Under the pieces are notes generated by a model. The model was given only the letters and a program-made list of their open reading frames with translations, was not told the origin of the DNA and did no database searches. DNA of 64,000 nucleotides from Eledone cirrhosa (lineage: Eukaryota; Mollusca; Cephalopoda; Octopoda; Eledonidae): positions 186,450,755 through 186,514,754 of the forward strand of contig OZ024743.1 in assembly GCA_964016885.1 (NCBI GenBank), given 5' to 3'. A program made the translations under genes and the position numbers. This document shows, one piece after another, positions 1 through 14,300 of this stretch; position 1 is the first letter of the stretch, and each line of letters begins with the position of its first letter.

Positions 1-3000
1 GTAATAATTGATGGTAGTGTTTCATTCCTAAGTCAGCTCTAACTATTATATCTATAACATAGTATAACAGTAATAAATGATGGTAGTGTTTCACTCCTAA
101 GTCAGCTCTAACTATTATATCTATAACATAGTATAATAGTAATAAATGATGGTAGTGTTTCACTCCTAAGTCAGCTCTAACTATTATATCTATAACATAG
201 TATAACAGTAATAATTGATGGTAGTGTTTCACTCCTAAGTCAGCTCTAACTATTATATCTATAACATAGTATAACAGTAATAATTGAGGGTAGTGTTTCA
301 CTCCTAAGTCAGCTCTAACTACTATATCTATAACATAGTGTAACAGTAATAATTGATGGTAGTGTTTCACTCCTAAGTCAGCTCTAACTACTATATCTAT
401 AACATAGTATAACAGTAGTAATTGATGGTAGTGTTTCACTCATAAGTCAGCTCTGACTACTATATCTATAACATAGTATAACAGTAATAATTGATGGAAG
501 TGTTTCACTCCTAAGTCAGCTCTAACTACTATATCTATAACATAGTATAACAGTAATAATTGATGGTAGTGTTTCACTCCTAAGTCAGCTCTAACTACTA
601 TATCTATAACACAGTGTAACAGTAATAATTGATGGTAGTGTTTCACTCCTAGGTCAGCTCTAACTACTATATATATAACATAGTATAACAGTAATAATTG
701 ATGGTAGTGTTTCACTCCTAGGTCAGCTCTAACTACTATATCTATAACATAGTATAAAAGTAATAATTGATGGTAGTGTTTCACTCCTAAGTCAACTCTA
801 ACTACTATATCTATAACATAGTACAACAGTAATAATTGATGGTAGTGTTTCACTCCTAGGTCAGCTCTGACTACTATATCTATAACATAGTATAACAATA
901 ATAATTGATGGTAGAGTTTCACTCCTAAGTCAGCTCTAACTACTATATCTATAACATAGTATAACAGTAATAATTGATGGTAGTGTTTAACTCCTAACTA
1001 AGCTCTGACTACTATATCTATAACATAGTATAACAGTAATAACTGATGGTAGTGTTTCACCCCTAAATCAGCGCTAACTACTATATCTATAACATAGTAT
1101 AACACTAATAATTGATGGTAGTGTTTCACTCCTAGGTCAGTGCTGACTACTATATCGATAACATAGTATAGCAGTAATAGTTGATGGTAGTGTTACACTC
1201 CTAAGTCAGCTCTGACTACTATATCTATAACCTAGTATAACAGTAATAATTGATGGTAGTGTGTCACTCCTAGGTCAGCTCTAACTACTATATCTATAAC
1301 ATAGCATAACAGTAATAACTGATGGTAGTGTTTCACTCCTAGGTCAGCACTGACTACTATATCTATAACATAGTATAACAGTAATAATTGATGGTAGTGT
1401 TACACTCCTAGGTCACCTCTAACTACTATATCTATAACATAGTATAACAGTAATAATTGATGGTAGTGTTTCACTCCTAGGTCAGCTCCGACTACTATAT
1501 CTATAACATAGTATAACAATAATAATTGATGGTAGTGTTTCACTCCTAAGTCAGCTCTGACTACTATATCTATAACATAGTATAACAATAATAATTGATG
1601 GTAGTGTTACACTCCTAGGTCACCTCTAACTACTATATCTATAACATATTACAACAGTAATAATTGATGGTAGTGTTTCACTCGTAGGTCAGCTCTAACT
1701 ACTATATCTATAACATAGTATAACAGTAATAATTGATGGTAGTGTTTCACTCCTAAGTCAGCTCTGACTACTATATCTATAACATAGTATAACAGTAATA
1801 ATTGATGGTAGTGTTTCACTCCTAGGTCAGCTCTGACTACCATATCTATAACATAGTATAACAGTAATAATTGATGGTAGTGTTTCACTCCTACGTCAAC
1901 TCTAACTCCTATATCTATAACATAGTATAACAGTTATAACTGATGGTAGTGTTTCACTCCTAAGTTAGCTCTAACTACTATATCTATAACATAGTATAAC
2001 GGTAATAATTGATGGTAGTGTTTCACTCCTAAGTCAGATCTAACTACTATATCTATAACATAGTATAACAGTAATAATTGATGGTAGTGTTTCACTCCTA
2101 AGTCAGCTCTAACTACTATATCTATAACATAGTATAACAGTAATAATTGATGGTAGTCTTTCACTCCTAGATCAGCTCTGACTACTATATCTATAACATA
2201 GTATAACAGTAATAATTGATGGTAGTGTTTCACTCCTAAGTCAGCTCTAACTACTATATCTATAACATTGTATAACAGTAATAATCGATGGTAGTGTTTC
2301 ACTTCTAGGTCAGCCCTAACTACTATATCTATAACATAGTATAACAGTAATAATTGACGGTAGTTTTTCACTCCTAGGTCAGTTCTAACTTCTATATCTA
2401 TAACATAGTATAACAGTAATAATTGATGGTAGTGTTTCACTCCTAAGTCAGCTCTAACTACTATATCTATAACATAGTATAACAGTAATAATTGATAGTA
2501 GTGTTTCACTCCTAAGTCAGCTCTAACTACTATATCTATAACATAGTATAACAGTAATAATTGATGGTAGTGTTTCACTCCTAAGTCAGCTCTAACTACT
2601 ATATCTATAACATAGTATAACAGTAATAATTGATGGAAGTGTTTCACTCCTAGGTCAGCTCTAACTATTATATCTATAAAATAGTATAACAGTAGTAATT
2701 GATGGTAGTGTTTCACTCCTAAGTCAGCTCTAACTATTATATCTATAACATAGTATAATAGTAATAAATGATGGTAGTGTTTCACTCCTAAGTCAGCTCT
2801 AACTATTATATCTATAACATAGTATAACAGTAATAATTGATGGTAGTGTTTCACTCCTAAGTCAGCTCTAACTATTATATCTATAACATAGTATAACAGT
2901 AATAAATGAGGGTAGTGTTTCACTCCTAAGTCAGCTCTAACTACTATATCTATAACATAGTGTAACAGTAATAATTGATGGTAGTGTTTCACTCCTAAGT

Positions 3001-4780
3001 CAGCTCTAACTACTATATCTATAACATAGTATAACAGTAGTAATTGATGGTAGTGTTTCACTCATAAGTCAGCTCTGACTACTATATCTATAACATAGTA
3101 TAACAGTAATAATTGATGGAAGTGTTTCACTCCTAAGTCAGCTCTAACTACTATATCTATAACATAGTATAACAGTAATAATTGATGGTAGTGTTTCACT
3201 CCTAAGTCAGCTCTAACTACTATATCTATAACACAGTGTAACAGTAATAATTGATGGTAGTGTTTCACTCCTAGGTCAGCTCTAACTACTATATATATAA
3301 CATAGTATAACAGTAATAATTGATGGTAGTGTTTCACTCCTAGGTCAGCTCTAACTACTATATCTATAACATAGTATAAAAGTAATAATTGATGGTAGTG
3401 TTTCACTCCTAAGTCAACTCTAACTACTATATCTATAACATAGTACAACAGTAATAATTGATGGTAGTGTTTCACTCCTAGGTCAGCTCTGACTACTATA
3501 TCTATAACATAGTATAACAATAATAATTGATGGTAGGGTTTCACTCCTAAGTCAGCTCTAACTACTATATCTATAACATAGTATAACAGTAATAATTGAT
3601 GGTAGTGTTTAACTCCTAACTAAGCTCTGACTACTATATCTATAACATAGTATAACAGTAATAACTGATGGTAGTGTTTCACCCCTAAATCAGCGCTAAC
3701 TACTATATCTATAACATAGTATAACACTAATAATTGATGGTAGTGTTTCACTCCTAGGTCAGTGCTGACTACTATATCGATAACATAGTATAGCAGTAAT
3801 AGTTGATGGTAGTGTTACACTCCTAAGTCAGTTCTAACTACTATATCTATAACCTAGTATAACAGTAATAATTGATGGTAGTGTGTCACTCCTAGGTCAG
3901 CTCTAACTACTATATCTATAACATAGCATAACAGTAATAACTGATGGTAGTGTTTCACTCCTAGGTCAGCGCTGACTACTATATCTATAACATAGTATAA
4001 CAGTAATAATTGATGGTAGTGTTACACTCCTAGGTCGCCTCTAACTACTATATCTATAACATAGTATAACAGTAATAATTGATGGTAGTGTTTCACTTCT
4101 AGGTCAGCTCCGACTACTATATCTATAACATAGTATAACAATAATAATTGATGGTAGTGTTTCACTACTAAGTCAGCTCTGACTACTATATCTATAACAT
4201 AGTATAACAGTAATAATTTGATGGTAGTGTTTCACTCCTAAGTCAGCTCTGACTACTATATCTATAACATAGTATAACAATAATAATTGATGGTAGTGTT
4301 ACACTCCTAGGTCACCTCTAACTACTATATCTATAACATATTACAACAGTAATAATTGATGGTAGTGTTTCACTCGTAGGTCAGCTCTAACTACTATATC
4401 TATAACATAGTATAACAGTAATAATTGATGGTAGTGTTTCACTCCTAAGTCAGCTCTGACTACTATATCTATAACATAGTATAACAGTAATAATTGATGG
4501 TAGTGTTTCACTCCTAGGTCAGCTCTGACTACCATATCTACAACATAGTATAACAGTAATAATTGATGGTAGTGTTTCACTCCTACGTCAACTCTAACTC
4601 CTATATCTATAACATAGTATAACAGTAATAACTGATGGTAGTGTTTCACTCCTAAGTTAGCTCTAACTATTATATCTATAACATAGTATAACGGTAATAA
4701 TTGATGGTAGTGTTTCACTCCTAACTCAGATCTAACTACTATATCTATAACATAGTATAACAGTAATAATTGATGGTAGT
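1..4780. repeat. Higher-order duplication of about 38 monomers (2,622-bp offset)
   Basis: Bases 1 to about 2,090 match 2,623 to about 4,780. The offset is exactly 2,622 bp (38 x 69) over the first part: for example, a rare AATAGTAATAAATG variant is at 135 and 2,757. The offset becomes 2,692 bp after an additional 70-bp monomer near 4,201 in the right copy; the CTACGTCAAC variant is at 1,891 and 4,583. Point differences are few, so the duplication is younger than the divergence between neighbouring monomers. Block ends are approximate. Confidence 0.85.
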
Positions 4781-7700
4781 GTTTCATTCCTAAGTGAGCT
4801 CTGACTACTATATCTATACCATAGTATAAGAGTAATAATTGATGGTAGTGTTTCACTCCTAGGTCAGCTCTGACTACTATATCTATCACATAGTATAACA
4901 TTAATAGTTGATGATAGTGTTTCACTCCTAGGTCAGCTCTAACTACTATATCTATAACATAGTATAACAGTAATAGTTGATGATAGTGTTTCACTCCTAG
5001 GTCAGCTCTAACTATTATATCTATAACATAGTATAACAGTAATAATTGATGGTAGTGTTTCACTCGTACATCAGCTCTTATTATATCTATAACATAGTAT
5101 AACAGTAATAATTGATGGTAGTGTTTCACTTGTACATCAGCTCTAACTATTATATCTATAACATAGTATAACAGTAATAATCGATGGTAGTGTTTCACTA
5201 CTAAGTCAGCTCTGATTACTATATCTATAACATAGTATAACAGTAATAATCTATGGTAGTGTTTCACTCCTAGATCAGCTCTAACTATTATATCTATAAC
5301 ATAGTATAACAGTAATAATTGATGGTAGTGTTTCACTCCTAAGTCAGCTCTAACTATTATATCTATAACATAGTATAACAGTAATAATTGATGGTAGTGT
5401 TTCACGCCTAAGTCAGCTCTAACTACTATATCTATAACATAGTATGACAGTAATAATTGATGGTAGTGTTTCACTCCTAAGTCAGCTCTAACTATTATAT
5501 CTATAACATAGTATAACAGTAATAATTGATGGTAGTGTTTCATTCCTAAGTCAGCTCTAACTATTATATCTATAACATAGTATAACAGTAATAAATGATG
5601 GTAGTGTTTCACTCCTAAGTCAGCTCTAACTATTATATCTATAACATAGTATAACAGTAATAATTGATGGTAGTGTTTCACTCCTAAGTCAGCTCTAACT
5701 ATTATATCTATAACATAGTATAACAGTAATAATTGATGGTAGTGTTTCACTCCTAGGTCATCTGTGACTACTATATCTATAACATAGTATAACAGTAATA
5801 ATTGATGGTAGTGTTTCACTCCTAGGTCAGCTCTAACTACTATATCTATAACATAATATAACAGTAATAATTGATGGTAGTGTTTAACTCCTAAGTCAGC
5901 TCTGACTATTATATCTATAACATAGTATAACAGAAATAATTGATGGTAGTGTTTCACTCCTAAGTCATCTCTAACTACTATATCTATAACATAGTATAAC
6001 AGTAATAACTGATGGTAGTGTTTCACTCCTAGGTCTGCTCTAACTACTATATCTATAACATAGTATAACAGTAATAATTGATGGTAGTGTTTGACTCCTA
6101 AGTCAGCTCTAACTACTATATCTATAACATAGTATAACAGTAATAACTGATGGTAGTGTTTCACTCCTAGGTCTGCTCTAACTACTATATCTATAACATA
6201 GTATAACAGTAATAATTGATGGTAGTGTTTCACTCCTAGCTCAGCTCCAACTACTATTCTATAACTTAATATAACAGTAATAACTGATGGTAATGTTACA
6301 CTCCTAAGTCAGCTCTAACTACTATATCTATAACATAGTATAACAGTAATAATTGATGGTAGTGTGTCACTCCTAGGTCAGCTCTAACTACTATATCTAT
6401 AACATAGCATAACAGTAATAACTGATGGTAGTGTTTCACTCCTAGGTCAGCGCTGACTACTATATCTATAACATAGTATAACAGTAATAATTGATGGTAG
6501 TGTTACACTCCTAGGTCGCCTCTAACTACTATATCTATAACATAGTATAACAGTAATAATTGATGGTAGTGTTTCACTTCTAGGTCAGCTCCGACTACTA
6601 TATCTATAACATAGTATAACAATAATAATTGATGGTAGTGTTTCACTACTAAGTCAGCTCTGACTACTATATCTATAACATAGTATAACAGTAATAATTT
6701 GATGGTAGTGTTTCACTCCTAAGTCAGCTCTGACTACTATATCTATAACATAGTATAACAATAATAATTGATGGTAGTGTTACACTCCTAGGTCACCTCT
6801 AACTACTATATCTTTAACATATTACAACAGTAATAATTGATGGTAGTGTTTCACTCGTAGGTCAGCTCTAACTACTATATCTATAACATAGTATAACAGT
6901 AATAATTGATGGTAGTGTTTCACTCCTAAGTCAGCTCTGACTACTATATCTATAACATAGTATAACAGTAATAATTGATGGTAGTGTTTCACTCCTAGGT
7001 CAGCTCTGACTACCATATCTACAACATAGTATAACAGTAATAATTGATGGTAGTGTTTCACTCCTACGTCAACTCTAACTCCTATATCTATAACATAGTA
7101 TAACAGTAATAACTGATGGTAGTGTTTCACTCCTAAGTTAGCTCTAACTATTATATCTATAACATAGTATAACGGTAATAATTGATGGTAGTGTTTCACT
7201 CCTAACTCAGATCTAACTACTATATCTATAACATAGTATAACAGTAATAATTGATGGTAGTGTTTCATTCCTAAGTGAGCTCTGACTACTATATCTATAC
7301 CATAGTATAAGAGTAATAATTGATGGTAGTGTTTCACTCCTAGGTCAGCTCTGACTACTATATCTATCACATAGTATAACATTAATAGTTGATGATAGTG
7401 TTTCACTCCTAGGTCAGCTCTAACTACTATATCTATAACATAGTATAACAGTAATAGTTGATGATAGTGTTTCACTCCTAGGTCAGCTCTAACTATTATA
7501 TCTATAACATAGTATAACAGTAATAATTGATGGTAGTGTTTCACTCGTACATCAGCTCTTATTATATCTATAACATAGTATAACAGTAATAATTGATGGT
7601 AGTGTTTCACTTGTACATCAGCTCTAACTATTATATCTATAACATAGTATAACAGTAATAATCGATGGTAGTGTTTCACTACTAAGTCAGCTCTGATTAC

Positions 7701-8803
7701 TATATCTATAACATAGTATAACAGTAATAATCTATGGTAGTGTTTCACTCCTAGATCAGCTCTAACTATTATATCTATAACATAGTATAACAGTAATAAT
7801 TGATGGTAGTGTTTCACTCCTAAGTCAGCTCTAACTATTATATCTATAACATAGTATAACAGTAATAATTGATGGTAGTGTTTCACGCCTAAGTCAGCTC
7901 TAACTACTATATCTATAACATAGTATGACAGTAATAATTGATGGTAGTGTTTCACTCCTAAGTCAGCTCTAACTATTATATCTATAACATAGTATAACAG
8001 TAATAATTGATGGTAGTGTTTCATTCCTAAGTCAGCTCTAACTATTATATCTATAACATAGTATAACAGTAATAAATGATGGTAGTGTTTCACTCCTAAG
8101 TCAGCTCTAACTATTATATCTATAACATAGTATAACAGTAATAATTGATGGTAGTGTTTCACTCCTAAGTCAGCTCTAACTATTATATCTATAACATAGT
8201 ATAACAGTAATAATTGATGGTAGTGTTTCACTCCTAGGTCATCTGTGACTACTATATCTATAACATAGTATAACAGTAATAATTGATGGTAGTGTTTCAC
8301 TCCTAGGTCAGCTCTAACTACTATATCTATAACATAATATAACAGTAATAATTGATGGTAGTGTTTAACTCCTAAGTCAGCTCTGACTATTATATCTATA
8401 ACATAGTATAACAGAAATAATTGATGGTAGTGTTTCACTCCTAAGTCATCTCTAACTACTATATCTATAACATAGTATAACAGTAATAACTGATGGTAGT
8501 GTTTCACTCCTAGGTCTGCTCTAACTACTATATCTATAACATAGTATAACAGTAATAATTGATGGTAGTGTTTGACTCCTAAGTCAGCTCTAACTACTAT
8601 ATCTATAACATAGTATAACAGTAATAACTGATGGTAGTGTTTCACTCCTAGGTCTGCTCTAACTACTATATCTATAACATAGTATAACAGTAATAATTGA
8701 TGGTAGTGTTTCACTCCTAGCTCAGCTCCAACTACTATTCTATAACTTAATATAACAGTAATAACTGATGGTAATGTTACACTCCTAAGTCAGCTCTAAC
8801 CAC
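3842..8803. repeat. Near-identical tandem duplication of a 2,481-bp, 36-monomer block
   Basis: The block 3,842-6,322 is followed directly by a second copy, 6,323-8,803. The offset is constant at 2,481 bp (36 monomers minus 3 bp, because of a shared in-frame 3-bp deletion near 5,078 and 7,559 and compensating single-base changes). All of the rare variants I checked recur at the same offset, and the 1,893-bp open stretches 4,341-6,233 and 6,822-8,714 translate identically. I noticed only isolated substitutions, such as CTATAAC versus CTTTAAC near 4,331 and 6,812. This is one of the youngest-looking amplification steps in the array. Confidence 0.9.
4341..6233 (-). other. Longest open stretch of the satellite (27 x 23 codons); not called as a gene
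   Basis: One minus-strand frame stays open for 630 codons, and its duplicate at 6,822-8,714 does too. The translation is a monotonous 23-residue repeat of the form VKHYHQLLLLYYVIDIVVR plus ADLG, with occasional V/I, D/H or G/E changes. The frame is open because the monomer is a multiple of three and its consensus lacks stops in this frame, which is not improbable for a 69-bp unit. Elsewhere the frame is broken by TAA (from the GTTACACTCC variant) and by one-base insertions. There is no visible promoter, splice pattern or non-repeat domain. I list it because the commonest variant sites are synonymous in this frame; see the findings. Confidence 0.3.
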
Positions 8804-8989
8804 TATATCTATAACATAGTATAACAGTAATAATTGATGGTAGTGTTTCACTCCTAGGTCAGCTCTAACTACTATATCTATAACATAGTATAACAGTAAT
8901 AACTGATGTTAGTGTTACACTCCTAAGTCAGCTCTAACTACTATATTTATAACATAGTATAACAGTAATAATTGATGGTAGTGTTACAC

Positions 8990-11900
8990 TCCTAAGTCAG
9001 CTCTAACTACTATATCTATAACATAGTATAACAGTAATAATTGATGGTTTTGTTTCACTCCTAGGTCAGCTCTAACTACAATATCTATAACATAGTATAA
9101 CAGAAATAATTGATGGTAGTGTTTCATTCCTAAGTCAGCTCTGACTACTATATATATATCATAGTACAACAGTAATAATTGATGGTAGTGTTTCACTCCT
9201 AGATCAGCTCTAACTACTATATCTATAACATAGTATAATAGTAATAATTGATGGTAGTGTTTCACTCCTAATTCAGCTCTAACTACTATATCTATAACAT
9301 AGTATAACAGTAATAATTGATGGTAGTGTTACACTCCTAAGTCAGCTCTAACTACTATATCTATAACATAGTATAACAGTCATAATTGATGATAGTGTTT
9401 CACTCCTAGTTCAGCTCTAACTACTATATCTATAACATAGTATAACAGTAATAATTGATGGTAGTGTAACACTCCTAAGTCAGCTCTAACTACTTTATCT
9501 ATAACATAGTATAACAGTAATAACTGATGGTAGTGTTTCACTCCTAGGTCTGCTCTAACTACTATATCTATAACATAGTATAACAGTAATAATTGATGGT
9601 AGTGTTTCACTCCTAGGTCAGCTCTAACTACTATATCTATAACATAGTATAACAGTAATAACTGATGGTAGTGTTACACTCCTAAGTCAGCTCTGATTAC
9701 TATATCTATAACATAGTATAACAGTAATAACTGATGGTAGTGTTTCACTCCTAGGTCAGCTCTAACTACTATATCTATAACGTAGTATAACAGTAATAAT
9801 TGATATGTAGTGTTTCACTCCTAGGTCAGCTCTAACTACTATATCTATAACATAGTATAACAGTAATAATTGATGGTAGTGTTTCACTCGCAGGTCAGCT
9901 CTGACTACTATATCTATAACATAGTATAACAGTAATAAATGATGGTAGTGTTACACTCCTAAGTCAGCTCTAACTTCTATATCTATAACATAGTATAACA
10001 GTAATAATTGATGGTAGTGTTTCACTCCTAAGTCAGCTCTAACTTCTATATCTATAACATAGTATAACAGTAATAACTGATGGTAGTGTTTCACCCCCTA
10101 AATCAGCGCTAACTACTATATCTATAACATAGTATAACAGTAATAATTGATGGTAGTGTTTCACTCCTAGGTCAGCTCTGACTACTATATCTATAACATA
10201 GTATAACAGTAATAATTGATGGTAGTGTTTCACTCCTAAGTCAGCTCTAACTTCTATATCTATAACATAGTATAACAGTAATAACTGATGGTAGTGTTTC
10301 ACCCCCTAAATCAGCGCTAACTACTATATCTATAACATAGTATAACAGTAATAATTGATGGTAGTGTTTCACTCCTAGGTCAGCTCTGACTACTATATCT
10401 ATAACATAGTACAACAGTAATAATTGATGGTAGTGTTTCACTCCTAGGACAGTTCTGACTACTATATCTATAACCTAGTATAACAGTAATAATTGATGGT
10501 AGTGTGTCACTCCTAAGTCAGTTCTAACTACTATATCTATAACCTAGTATAACAGTAATAATTGATGGTAGTGTGTCACTCCTAGGTCAGCTCTAACTAC
10601 TATATCTATAACATAGTATAACAGTAATAATTGATGGTAGTGTTTCACTCGTAGATCAGCTCTGACTACTATATCTATAACATAGTATAACAGTAATAAT
10701 TGATGGTAGTGTTTCACTTCTAGGTCAGCTCTAACTACTATATCTATAACATAGTATAACAGTAATAATTGATGGTAGTATTACACTCCTAGGTCAGCTC
10801 TAACTACTATATCTATAACATAGTATAACATTAATAATTGATGGTAGTGTTTCACTCCTAAGTCAGCTCTAACTACTATATCTATAACATAGTATAACAG
10901 TAATAATTGATGGTAGTGTTTCACTTCTAGGTCAGCTCTAACTACTATATCTATAACATAGTATAGCAGTAATAATTGATGGTAGTGTTTCACTCCTAGG
11001 TCAGCTCTAACTACTATATCTATAACATAGTATAACAGTAATAACTGATGGTAGTGTTTCACTCCTAAGTCAGCTCTAACTACTATATCTATAACATAGT
11101 ATAACAGTAATAATTGATGGTAGTGTTTCACTCCTAAGTCAGCTCTAACTACTATATCTATAACATAGTATAACAGTAATAATTGATGGTAGTGTTTCAC
11201 TCCTAAGTGAGCTCTAACTACTATATCTATAACATAGTATAACAGTAATAATTGATGGTAGTGTTTCACTTCTAGGTCAGCTCTTACCACTATATCTATA
11301 ACATAGTATAACAGTAATAATTGATGGTAGTGTTTCACTCCTAAGTCAGCTCTAACTACTATATCTATAACATAGTATAACAGTAATAACTGATGGTAGT
11401 GTTTCACTCCTAGGTCAGCTCTAACTACTATATCTATTACATAGTATAACAGTAATAATTGATGGTAGTGTTTCACTCCTAATTGAGCTCTAACTACTAT
11501 ATCTATAACATAGTATAACAGTAATAATTGATGGTAGTGTTTCACTTCTAGGTCAGCTCCTACCACTATATCTATAACATAGTATAACAGTAATAATTGA
11601 TGGTAGTGTTTAACTCCTAACTAAGCTCTGACTACTATATCTATAACATTGTATAACAGTAATAACTGATGGTAGTGTTTCACTCTTAGGTCAGCTCTAA
11701 CTACTATATCTATAACATAGTATAACAGGAATAATTGATGGTAGTGTTTCACTTCTAGGTCAGCTCTAACTACTATATCTATAACATAGTATAACAGTAA
11801 TAACTGATGGTAGTGTTTCACTCCTAGGCCAGCTCTAACTTGTATATATGTAACATAGTATAACAGTAATAACTGATGGTAGTGTTTCACTCCTAGGTCA

Positions 11901-14300
11901 GCTCTGACTACTATATCTATAACATAGTATAACAGTAATAATTGATGGTAGTGTTACACTCCTAGGTCACCTCTAACTACAATATCTATAACATAGTATA
12001 ACAGTAATAATTGATGGTAGTGTTTCACTCCTAAGTGAGCTCTGACTAATATATCTATAACATAGTATAACAGTAATAATTGATGGTAGTGTTTCACTCC
12101 TAGGTCAGCTCTAACTACTATATATATAACATAGTATAACAGTAATAATTGATGGTAGTGTTTCACTCCTAAGTCAGCTCTAACTACTATATCTATTACA
12201 TAGTATAACAGTAATAATTGATGGTAGTGTTTCACTCCTAAGTCACCTCTAACTACTATATCTATAACATAGTATAACAGTAATAATTGATGGTAGTGTT
12301 TCACTCCTAGGTCATCTCTAACTACTATATCTATAACATAGTATAACAGTAATAATTGATGGTAGTGTTTCACTCCTAGGTAATCTCTAACTACTATATC
12401 TATAAAATAGTATAACAGTAATAATTGATGGTAGTGTTTCACTCCTAGGTCAGCTCTAACTACTATATCTATAACATAGTATAACAGTACATACTGATGG
12501 TAGTGTTTCACTCCTAAGTCAGCTCTAACTACTATATCTATAACATAGTATAACAGTACATACTGATGGTAGTGTTTCACTCCTAAGTCAGCTCTAGCTA
12601 CTATATCTATAACATAGTATAACAGTAATAACTGATGGTAGTGTTTCACTCCTAGGTCTGCTCTAACTACTATATCTATAACATAGTATACCACTAATAA
12701 TTGATGGTAGTGTTACACTCCTAAGTCAGCTCTAACTACTATATCTATAACATAGTATAACAGTAATAACTGATGGTAGTGTTTCACTCCTAGGCCAGCT
12801 CTGACTACTATATCTATAACATAGTATAAAAGTAATAATTGATGGTAGTGTTTCACTCCTAAGTGAGCTCTAACTACTATATCTATAACATAGTATAACA
12901 GTAATAATTGATGGTAGTGTTTCACTCCTAGGTCAGCTCTAACTACTATATCTATAACATAGTATAACAGTAATAATTGATGGTAGTGTTTCACTCCTAA
13001 GTCAGCTCTATCTACTATATCTATAACATAGTATAACAGTAATAATTGATGGTAGTGTTTCACTCTTAGGTCAGCTCTGACTAATATATCTATAACATAG
13101 TATAACAGTAATAATTGATGGTAGTGTTTAACTCCTAGGTCAGCTCTGACTACTATATCTATAACATAGTATAACAGTAATAATTGATGGTATTGTTTCA
13201 CTCCTAGGTCAGCTCTAACTACAATATCTATAACATAGTATAACAGAAATAATTGATGGTAGTGTTTCACTCCTAAGTCAGCTCTAACTACTATATCTAT
13301 AACATAGTATAACAGTAATAACTGATGGTAGTGTTTCACTCCTAGGTCACCTCTAACTACTATATCTATAACATAGTGTAAGAGTAATAATTGATGGTAG
13401 GGTTTCATTCCTAAGTCAGCTCTGATTACTATATCTATAACATAGTATAACAGTAATAATTGATGGTAGTGTTTCATTCCTAAGTCAGCTCTGACTACTA
13501 TATATATAACATAGTACAACAGTAATAATTGATGGTAGTGTTTCACTCCTAGATCAGCTCTAACTACTATATCTATAACATAGTATAATAGTAATAATTG
13601 ATGGTAGTGTTTCACTCCTAATTCAGCTCTAACTACTATATCTATAACATAGTATAACAGTAATAATTGATGGTAGTGTTACACTCCTAAGTCAGCTCTA
13701 ACTACTATATCTATAACATAGTATAACAGTCATAATTGATGGTAGTGTTTCACTCCTAGGTCAGCTCTAACTACTATATCTATAACATAGTATAACAGTA
13801 ATAATTGATGGTAGTGTAACACTCCTAAGTCAGCTCTAACTACTTTATCTATAACATAGTATAACAGTAATAACTGATGGTAGTGTTTCACTCCTAGGTC
13901 TGCTCTAACTACTATATCTATAACATAGTATAACAGTAATAATTGATGGTAGTGTTTCACTCCTAGGTCAGCTCTAACTACTATATCTATAACATAGTAT
14001 AACAGTAATAACTGATGGTAGTGTTACACTCCTAAGTCAGCTCTGATTACTATATCTATAACATAGTATAACAGTAATAACTGATGGTAGTGTTTCACTC
14101 CTAGGTCAGCTCTAACTACTATATCTATAACGTAGTATAACAGTAATAATTGATATGTAGTGTTTCACTCCTAGGTCAGCTCTAACTACTATATCTATAA
14201 CATAGTATAACAGTAATAATTGATGGTAGTGTTTCACTCGCAGGTCAGCTCTGACTACTATATCTATAACATAGTATAACAGTAATAAATGATGGTAGTG
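8990..14300. repeat. Duplicated satellite block, 4,143 to 4,350-bp offset (about 60-63 monomers)
   Basis: A run of marker variants around 9,046-10,000 recurs at 13,189-14,300. The ACAATATC monomer is at 9,071 and 13,214 (offset 4,143). The GTAACACTCC, CATAATTGATG and GATATGTAGTG variants recur at offset 4,350. The offset change of 207 bp means three extra monomers lie in the right copy near 13,260-13,470. Block limits are estimated by eye. Confidence 0.75.
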
